Below, one piece after another: positions 56,289-64,000 of a stretch of 64,000 nucleotides of DNA (the first letter of the stretch is position 1; the number at the start of each line of letters is the position of its first letter). The notes under the pieces are model-generated. The model had not been told where the DNA came from, did no database searches, and saw only the letters and a program-made list of their open reading frames with translations. The position numbers and the translations under genes were made by a program. The DNA lies in NCBI GenBank assembly GCA_036435485.1, contig CM071598.1, forward strand, positions 179,872,148 through 179,936,147. The letters are read 5' to 3'. The DNA comes from Saposhnikovia divaricata. Its lineage: Eukaryota > Streptophyta > Magnoliopsida > Apiales > Apiaceae.

Positions 56289-57997
56289 AGGAATTAGCAA
56301 CACAACTGCAAGAGTTACTTGACAAAGGTGTAATCATACCAAGTGTATCTCCGTGGGGAGCTCCAATATTGTTCGTGAAGAAGAAGGACGGATCTATGCG
56401 ACTATGTATTGATTATTGTGGACTGAACAAAGTTACCATCGAGAACAAGTACACTCTGTCTCGAATCGACGATTTGTTTGACCAACTTAAGGGAGCTATA
56501 TATTTTTCGAAGATTGATTTGAGATCCGGCTATCATCAACTAAAGATCATGCCTGAGGATATTCTTAAGACTGCCTTTAGGACCCGGTATGGACATTACG
56601 AATTCCTAGTTATGTCTTTTGGATTGACGAATGCTCCAACTGCTTTTATGGATTTGATGAATCATCTGTTCAAGAGATACTTGGATAAGTTCGTGATTGT
56701 ATTTATTGATGACATCTTGATATACTTGAAGTCTCCTAAAGGACATGCTGAACACCTCCGTTTGGTTCTAGAAGCGATGAGAAAAGAAAAGTTATATGCC
56801 AAATTTTCGAAGTGTGAATTTTGGCTGAAAGAAATTCAGGTTTTAGGACACATTGTGAGCAACGAAAGGATTTCTGTAGACCCCGCAAAGATAGAAGCTG
56901 TAGCAGATTGGGAGATACCCAAGACTCCAACAGAGGTTAGAAGTTTCCTTGGATTGGCCGGATACTATCGTAGATTCGTGAAAGATTTCTCAAAGATAGC
57001 TACGCCACTGACTCGACTTACCAGAAAGAGTGAAAAGTTTGAATGGACCCCCAAATGCGAAGACAGCTTTCAAGAATTGAAGAAGAGATTGACTACTGCC
57101 CTAGTGTTGACCTTACCCGATGAGAAAGGCGATTTCGTGATTTTCAGCGATGCCTCTCACAAGGGTTTAGGATGTGTTCTGATGCAGCATGGGAAAGTAA
57201 TAACTTACGCCTCTCGACAACTGAAGGAATATGAGTCCCGTTACCCTACTCACGATTTGGAACTGGCTGCTATTGTTTTTGCCCTCAAGATTTGGAGACA
57301 TTACTTTTATGGAGAGAAATGCGAGATTTACACGGATCACAAGAGCTTAAAGTATATATTCACGCAGAAGGAATTAAACATGAGACAGAGAAGATGGTTA
57401 GAATTGATCAAAGACTATGATTGCTCGATAAACTACCACCTAGGGAAGGCTAATGTTGTAGCTGATGCTTTAAGTAGAAAGGAAAGACTCAACCTGTTGG
57501 CAACCTCAGAAGAATTGGTCAGAGAATTTGAGAAAATGGAATTGGAGATTAGGGTCCTAGTCCAAAACAATGAAAGAGTTTACAGCATTCAGTTTCAACC
57601 AGATTTACTCGAGAAGATTCGCTGTTGTCAAGAGCAAGTAATGGAAGAGAGAAGATCAGAGCTGACCGGAGAAGAATTTCTGAGTTCAAAGGATGATAAG
57701 GGAATTAAGCAATTTGCATCGAGAATATGGATTCCTAATGTTACAGAGTTGAAGGATGAAATTATGAGCGAAGCGCATAACTCGAGATATTCCATTCACC
57801 CAGGGAGCACAAAAATGTATCAGGACATCAAGCAAAGCTATTGGTGGCCTAACAAGAAGAGAGAGATTGTAGAATGGGTAAGTAAGTGTTTGACCTGTCA
57901 GAAAGTGAAAGCCGAAAATCAACGACCAAGTGGACTTTTACAACCTTTAGAGATACCCGAGTGGAAATGGGAGCATATTCCATGGATTTTGTCGTAG
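56270..57997 (+). pseudogene. Gypsy pol: reverse transcriptase, RNase H, integrase zinc finger
   Basis: A 575-codon frame. RT: WGAPILFVKKKDGSMRLCID, KIDLRSGYHQ (residues 81-90) and catalytic FIDDILIY (145-152). RNase H: FSDASHKGLG (Asp294), Glu331, YTDHKSLKY (Asp356) and ADALSRK (Asp399). The integrase HHCC finger follows (AHNSRYSIHPG to CLTCQK). The RT motif IDYRELN of relatives reads IDYCGLN. The frame is lost at about 57975, where WKWEH should lead into MDFVVGLP; that peptide is found in the next frame. RT and RNase H catalytic residues are intact. Confidence 0.92.
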
Positions 57998-58556
57998 GAT
58001 TGCCCGAACTAGAGCTAGCCACGATGCGATTTCGGTTATTGTCGATCGACCCACTAAATCTGTGCATTTTCCACCAATTAGTGATAAGTACTCCGTTGAA
58101 AGATTGGTAAACATATACCTCAAGGAAATTGTAGTTCGTCACGGAGTGCCTGTTTCAATTGTATCTGATAGAGATGCCCGTTTTACTTCTCGATTTTGGA
58201 AGAGTTTTCAGGAATGTCTTGGCACGAAGTTAAATTTGAGCACTGCATATCATCCACAGACCGATGGACAAAGTGAAAGGACAATTCAAACAGTTGAAGA
58301 TATGTTAATAGCCTGTGCACTTGACTTCAAAGGAAGTTGGGATGAGCATTTGCCCCTGATTGAGTTTTCTTACAACAATAGTTACCACTCCAGCATAGGT
58401 ATGGCACCATATGAAGCATTGTATGGAAGAAATTGTAGATCACCTCTATACTGGGATGAGGTAGGAGAAAGAAAGATATTAGAACCAGAATTACTTCAAC
58501 AAACTAAGCAAGCAACCGAAGTTATTCGAAAAAGGTTAGTCGCAGCTCAAGATTGA
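57998..58556 (+). pseudogene. Gypsy pol: integrase core
   Basis: MDFVVGLP continues in one frame (57978 on). After another shift near 58060, SVERLVNIYLKEIVVRHGVP, then SIVSDRDARFTSRFWKSF (catalytic Asp) and AYHPQTDGQSERTIQ (catalytic Glu) follow, with the usual LPLIEFSYNNSYHSSIGMAP, then YEALYGR. It ends with TGA at 58554, where relatives have Arg; CGA to TGA is the expected change at a methylated CpG. Confidence 0.9.
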
Positions 58557-59024
58557 CAGAGGAAGTATGCAAATCAAAAGAGAAAAGACAAAGCATTTGA
58601 AGTGGGAGATAAAGTGATGCTGAAAGTTTCACCTTCGAAAGGAGTGATGAGATTCGGAAAGAAAGGCAAGTTGAGCCCCAGATATATAGGACCTTTTGAG
58701 ATCCTCAAGAAGATAGGACCGCTAGCTTATCAGTTGGCCCTACCTCCAGACCTTCAGCATATCCATGATGTGTTTCATGTTTCTACGTTAAGAGAATACC
58801 ATTCTGATTTCAGACATGTTATAACCTACGAACCAGTGGAAATACGTCCCGATTTGACATACGAAGAAAAGCCAGTACAAATCCAAGATTACAAAGTGCA
58901 AGAGTTAAGAACTAAGAAAGTAAATTTAGTGAAAGTACTTTGGAGAAACCACCAAGTTGAGGAAGCCACGTGGGAATTAGAAAGCAAAATGAGGGATAAA
59001 TATCCTGAATTGTTTAGTGCATAA
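58557..59024 (+). pseudogene. Gypsy pol: integrase C-terminus and chromodomain
   Basis: Continues in frame past the TGA: FEVGDKVMLKVSPSKG, LSPRYIGPFEILKKIGPLAY and LQHIHDVFHVSTLREY (GPY/F module), then the chromodomain (about 58865-59015) with VQELRTKKVNLVKVLW and the tryptophan-containing EEATWELE. Chromodomains of plant chromoviruses steer integration to marked chromatin. Stop at 59024, about 27 bp before the polypurine tract. Confidence 0.92.
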
Positions 59025-59050
59025 TTTTGATTCCGAGGACGGAATCCTAT

Positions 59051-59063
59051 AAGGGGGGAAGAA
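59051..59063 (+). other. Polypurine tract
   Basis: AAGGGGGGAAGAA immediately before the 3' LTR. Confidence 0.92.
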
Positions 59064-60014
59064 TGTAATAACCGCGAATTTTTCGAATAAATTTTCTTAC
59101 TTGACATTTAAATATTATTTAAGAGCGATGCACTAGTATATTTTAATTAGCGAGTTTTTTGTAAAATTTTGAAATTTTATATATTTATATGTAAGTAAAT
59201 ATTATATTTAATTATATTTATATGGTATTTATTAAAATTAGGAAATTTAGGAAAAAAATAGAATTTTAATTTTTAATCGAATTTATTTTAGAGAACGAAA
59301 TTAGAGTCTCAATTTATTTAGCCAGCAGGGGAGAAACGAGATTATTATTATTGATTAGAGGAGACAGCTTTATACAAATCATGACCCAAAACATAATTAT
59401 GTGTTTATGGAGCACTAAATATTCCACAATCTTTTGTCCCCCACGTTTTGTCTTTTGGAATCTTTTAAAACAGAAAACACGGTCTTATATTTGCAAATAA
59501 GAGTAAACCCAACTACTACTACTCTTGCAAAAAAAAACCCGAAGCATAACAGACTTTATTCCTCTCTCTGCGAAACCAAGCAAACCACAAGTCTTATATA
59601 TATATATATATTTTTTTTTTCTCTACCAAGCAAAACAACCTAGGTAGTTATCATTATGTTTTTTTTTCTTTCTTTCTCTTTTCTTTTCCTTGTTCCGATT
59701 GTTTTCAGTGTTGTAAGGATTTGATTTTTGTGTGAATTGGTTTAAGGAAAAGGGAAAACACATGAGTGTGTATTGTGGTACTGGGTTCTGTTTTGGTTGG
59801 CCGGAGAAATTGTTTTGGGCGGTATTGGTTGGCCGGAGATAAGGGGAGGAGAGGCGGGGCGAGATTGAGAGATCGGAGCGGAGGGAGAAGGGAGAGTGAG
59901 ATGAGAGATTGAGAGGGAGGTCGCAGGAGCTATTGCCGGAGATATAAGGGGAGAGGGAGAGAAGGATGGTCGGAATTAAGGAGGAGAGAGATCGACGGAG
60001 AAAGCGAGAAAAAG

Positions 60015-60063
<49 letters not shown>

Positions 60064-62524
60064 AGAGAGAGAGAGAGAGGAGGGAGAGAGAGAGAGAGAC
60101 ACGGAAGAGAAGGAGAGAACGAGGGGGGGCGGTGGCGGTGTGGCGCGTGGGCCACACGCGCCGTCGCGCAATATTAATTTCTGTACATTTTTTTTTTAAA
60201 AACAGAATATGAATAAAATAAAAATATAATATATATATATATATATTTTAGAGTTAATAATAATAAATTAAATAAAGAGATACTAATAAAAGAGGTTAAA
60301 TACTTTTAAAATTTGGTTTTAATAATTGAGATAATATTATTAAAAATTATGAGAAATAAAACGAGTTTAATAAAATGGTGATAGATTTATTAATTAATTA
60401 AATATTTTGTGACGTAAGATTAGTGATTTATTTAATAAAAGAGTAAATATTTATGAATAATAGCGTAAATTATGGTTTTTATTTAAAAAGAGTTAAATTG
60501 TGATTTTTGGACGAAAATTTGAGATTTAGTTAATTGTCGATAAAAAGAGGAAAAGTCGTGAATAAATAGGATTAAATTACAGTATTATTTTAGAAGATTT
60601 ATATTTATCGTTTCCGGATTATTTAATTAACCGGATAAAGTGATATTATTTTAGAGATTAAAATCTGAGTAATATTTAATTATTTACGAGATTAAAAATA
60701 GAATATCGCCGTTAATTTCCGTAACCCTATTTTCGTTTTAAGTCGGAATTACGGATATTAAAAATAGTATATATTTTCTAGATTTGATTCCCGAGTCCGA
60801 TGAAAGAGTTATTTATCCGGGGATTATTTCCGTTATTTATTTTAGAGATAGATATCATTATTTAATATTTAAATATTATATTATCGGTTGAGAAATATTT
60901 TATTTTGACGAAGAGCTCACATATTTTTGGTTGCCATTTTTAGAGAATAATTCCCGAGCCGTAGACCGAAGCCAAGTTCACGGGTAGAGTACAAATTTTA
61001 TCTACACTTATTTGCACTTCGAGATCGAGGCAAGTACCTTCTGACCCTCACTCCTTCTGAAATATTTCGAGAAATGTTTGGATATTATTCTATTAAAATT
61101 ATGTTTTGAATTGCCAGTTCGTTATAAAATATCCTGTTTATCATAATATTGATTTAGAAAATTTTAGAGATTTTCCCAAAATTTTGATAAATTCGTATAA
61201 CGTAATTTGATTGAATTCCAGGGTATCTTAATTGTTTCGAGATGACCCTTAAGTATTATTCAGTTATAACTACGCTCATATATCGAGGTGGTTAGATTTT
61301 ATTGACTTTAATCGAATCTATTGTTCAGATCCGATAAATGTTGTTTCAATATTCAAATTTGATTCATTGTTCGAATCAAAATAGTTGCATCCAGAATAGT
61401 GAAAAGAAGAATAGTATATCATCAGAATTTCCTCTAAAATACATACTCTAGCGTAATTGGAAGTTTTCTTCTGAATCGAGTCGTTCTTATTATTTCAAGA
61501 CGACTTCACATGAATTATTTTAATCAACGAACCTTACTTGTTCAAGGTTGATAATTATTGTCTTGAATTGACATATTGTTCGTGTTAGTATAATAAATTA
61601 ATTTCTTTTCAAAATATTGTGACGACCTATTGATCAGGTCGGTCTTGTACAAAATGTAGGCTGGCGGTCGGCCAGAATCGAATAGGAATTAAAGTCAATC
61701 AATTGTTATCCGAAGGAATAATCATGTAATCCATTGGTCAACATGGGAGATGGCCCATGGATTTTCTTTTAGATCAACACGAGGAATAAACTCGTGGTAT
61801 CGAAAGAAAAATATTAACATTTTTGGCACAAATGATGCCAGGTTGACTTTTCAACCACCTTTTTGCTAGCAAAACGATATAGTGGTAACTGCGACATAGT
61901 AGTGATCGTGCTATGGGGTATCACGGGTGTGCGGTACTTGAGACACAGCGGTTGATCTCGTTGTGGGGTATCGTAAAGGCGGAAGACCAGTATCTCAGGT
62001 TTTAATTTCAATTTCTTTATTCAGAGTTAAGATGTTTGAGTTTATCAGTAAGTATTTCCAAGGCATTTTGCCTGCATACGAGTATATTTCATAAATAGAA
62101 TTGTTTTCTTCCACCCTCCTTGTTAGTGAGAGAGGGAGTCAATGGACTTGCTGAGCACCTAGTTGCTCATTCTTGTTGTTGATATTGTTTTTCAGTGAAG
62201 ACGGAAAAAGACGAAACCTCTCGTTTCAAGGGAAAGGAGAAACTGTACCAGAGCACTGAGCTGGACTAGTGTGCTTATCTCAGAGGCGACTACTCTATTG
62301 AAGACTATTAGTCTATCTTTTGACGTGTGTATTGATATCGTGTGTACTAGTTATATGTTGTAATATTTCAGAGACTTGTCGATGCTTGGACTCGTGGGAT
62401 GGAACCACTATTGTACGATAAAACCTTCATGTTTATTATGAATTGTATTGTATTTTTGGATAAGACAGGTATTGACGGTAAGTGGCGACCTAAGTGTACA
62501 AGTAGTGGATTTGGGGTCGTCACA
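59064..62524 (+). repeat. 3' LTR (3461 bp)
   Basis: Partner of 50424-53933. Its end reads GTCGTCACA against GGCATCACA in the 5' LTR. It is followed by the AAGGA duplication. Confidence 0.95.
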
Positions 62525-62529
62525 AAGGA

Positions 62530-64000
62530 TGGTGCAGTATCATTGTAGTCAGTAGCCTGAGGCCCTGAACAGCCAAAATTTGTTGCCTAGAGAATGCATT
62601 GCTGGTTGTGAGTTTTGAATTTATTTCTGACACGAGTGACACGAGATATACACTCATCCAATATTTTTAGTAATTGTGGTAATTTGTTTCACTAGTTGAG
62701 TAATTACATCCTGTACAAGTTGAAAAGCATGTTGATGATGTGAACATGATTCTTTAGATGGAGAGTAGTGGCGCAGTACCTTTAGTAGCTGATTATGCAA
62801 GCTAGAATAAACATGTTGGTGCGGTAGATGAATGATCCTTCTCCAGAACAAGACATTCATTGTGTGCAAACAAAGGATTGTTGGTTTTAATTTCCAGTTT
62901 TGTATCGCAAGTTCAGCTTCAATGATTCGTCTAGTTTGCTACTATTAATTATTTTTTCCTCTATGTATTGGGTGTTAGTTTGTTTTCTGAAAATTATATC
63001 GTTCTTTTAATTGTTGTGTTAACGGTTCATACAATTACAAGAATTTTTTAAGAATGATAATTTTCTTTTATAGTATTTTAGAAAGACCATTTAATATAAC
63101 ACTTAAAAAATAATAATGTTCTTTTAAATGTTCTTTAGTTTCTGGTCATTTCTTTTAATAAGTATTCACAAAGATCAGTAATAGAACACATTAAAAATCA
63201 ATTTTATTTAAATAATGTTTTAATTAAATTTGAAATATTTTCCAACCATTAATAGAACACTTCAAAGTACACATTATTAGTATTTAATAATATTATGTGT
63301 TCTTATGTTTTCTCAAAATTAATTCGGTTTTAAGTGTTCTTCTAATTGTTGCGTTAAGGGTTCATACAAAAAAATCATACAAGAACACTTACAAGAATTC
63401 TTTAAAGAATACTTTTGAAAATTTAGATCATTTTCTTTTATAGTATTTTTGAAAGACCACTTAATAGAACACTTAAATAATTAAAGAACACTTTTATTTA
63501 AGTGTTCTTTTAAATAATTTTTTAATAAGTTTTCTTTTAAAAAGGTCATTAATTAACGAGACAAATAAAATATTTTTGTAATTAAAGTAAACAAATTTAT
63601 AGCCCGTTCTTTTCATAAATCACTTGAAATGACCTGAAACTAAAAAATACTTAAAAAACATTATTATTTTTTAAATTAAAGAACATGCTATAAATTTTTT
63701 TATTATAATTTAAACAATTATAATGTTCTTTTAAGTGTTCTTTAGTTTCTGGTCCTATTTATTAAATAAGGTGAGTTCGTGTTTTTTAAGTGTTCCATGA
63801 AATATTTTAATATACACTTATTAAAAATGCAAAATATTCAAAAAACCACATTTATTTGTTTCAGCTCATTTTTAATAAGTTTTCACAAAATAACATTTTA
63901 TAGAACACTTAAGAGAACACTTAAAAAATACTTTAATTTAATTAATGTTTTAATTCAATTTGAAATATTTTCCAATCTTTAATAGAACACTTCAAAGTAC
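62530..64000. other. AT-rich DNA with degenerate AAGTGTTCTTT repeats
   Basis: No gene. From about 62995 the sequence is made of diverged repeats. A block with TTGTGTTAACGGTTCATACA, then TTTTCTTTTATAGTATTTT (63015-63080) recurs at 63349-63450. A block ending TTGAAATATTTTCCAA...AATAGAACACTTCAAAGTAC (63231-63268) recurs at 63959-64000 and runs off the window. The words AAGTGTTCTTT and its complement occur throughout. Confidence 0.65.

Larger units (their letters stand above)
50424..62524 (+). mobile_element. Chromodomain Ty3/gypsy element (Tekay/Del-like), 12.1 kb, decayed
   Basis: LTRs of about 3.5 kb (50424-53933, 59064-62524) start TGTAATAACCGCG and end TCACA, with AAGGA duplicated outside (50419-50423, 62525-62529). 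On the plus strand, order is LTR, tRNA-Met PBS, gag (unreadable), protease, RT, RNase H, integrase, chromodomain, polypurine tract, LTR. Gypsy order (integrase after RNase H) and the C-terminal chromodomain place it among plant chromoviruses. Long LTRs suit Tekay/Del. Frameshifts at about 55898, 56267, 57975 and 58060 and a stop at 58554 inactivate it. Confidence 0.95.

Noticed and set aside
1..64000. CRISPR arrays or bacterial operons
   Set aside because: No regular short repeats with unique spacers; the content is plainly plant nuclear DNA.

Overview
The window is nuclear DNA from a flowering plant, most likely a eudicot. It is AT-rich and dominated by nested LTR retrotransposons of plant lineages (SIRE-like and other Ty1/copia, chromodomain Ty3/gypsy, a Tat/Athila-like PBS). 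It also holds plant-type Helitrons, a 5S-rRNA-derived Cassandra-like repeat and a decayed plant DUF295 F-box gene. The sequence does not allow the species to be named. No intact host gene, tRNA, functional rRNA gene or CRISPR was found. The only long intact coding sequence belongs to a young copia element (40994-45106).

Layout. 1-4140: end of a minus-strand Tat/Athila-like gypsy element (tRNA-Asp-type PBS) and a ~300-bp inverted repeat around a 1.8-kb spacer. 4146-6786: a copia derivative whose two LTRs face each other, flanked by a 5-bp duplication (GAATT). Its left LTR holds a solo LTR (4336-5938, duplication CTTGT), which in turn holds a Harbinger-like TIR element (4608-5659, duplication GTA). 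6790-12870: the most host-like part, with exon-like scraps, a frameshifted DUF295 gene, a diverged segmental duplication, a solo LTR (10230-10591) and an unidentified decayed coding block near 11.5-12.3 kb. 12871-13978: two Helitrons head to tail. 15650-29169: a complete but decayed 13.5-kb SIRE-like copia element on the minus strand (duplication ATAAC). Between pol and the 3' LTR it carries a 5-kb accessory ORF and, divergent from it, a 94-codon ORF on the opposite strand.

30.2-33.1 kb: a gag-only copia remnant with PBS and one LTR. 33.2-33.9 kb: a pair of direct repeats holding 5S-rRNA-like sequence. 35672-36805: two more Helitrons in opposite orientation. 38632-49808: a gypsy-type element reduced to two 2.2-kb LTRs around only 180 bp (duplication CATGG). 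One of its LTRs was hit by the intact 6.5-kb copia element at 40094-46622 (duplication TGATG), while the other LTR preserves the unoccupied target. 50424-62524: a 12.1-kb plus-strand chromodomain gypsy element with 3.5-kb LTRs (duplication AAGGA), with decayed gag and a frameshifted pol. 62.5-64 kb: AT-rich DNA with degenerate repeats built on AAGTGTTCTTT.

How it fits together. The genes here are retrotransposon replication genes: gag forms the particle, protease cuts the polyprotein, RT/RNase H copies RNA, and integrase inserts DNA. Target-site duplications and nesting give a relative order. The SIRE-like and chromodomain elements are older (many LTR differences, stops, frameshifts). The copia element at 40-46.6 kb is youngest (2 mismatches over 507-bp LTRs). 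All boundaries with a stated duplication were read directly from the sequence. Lineage names rest on recognised motifs and are less certain.
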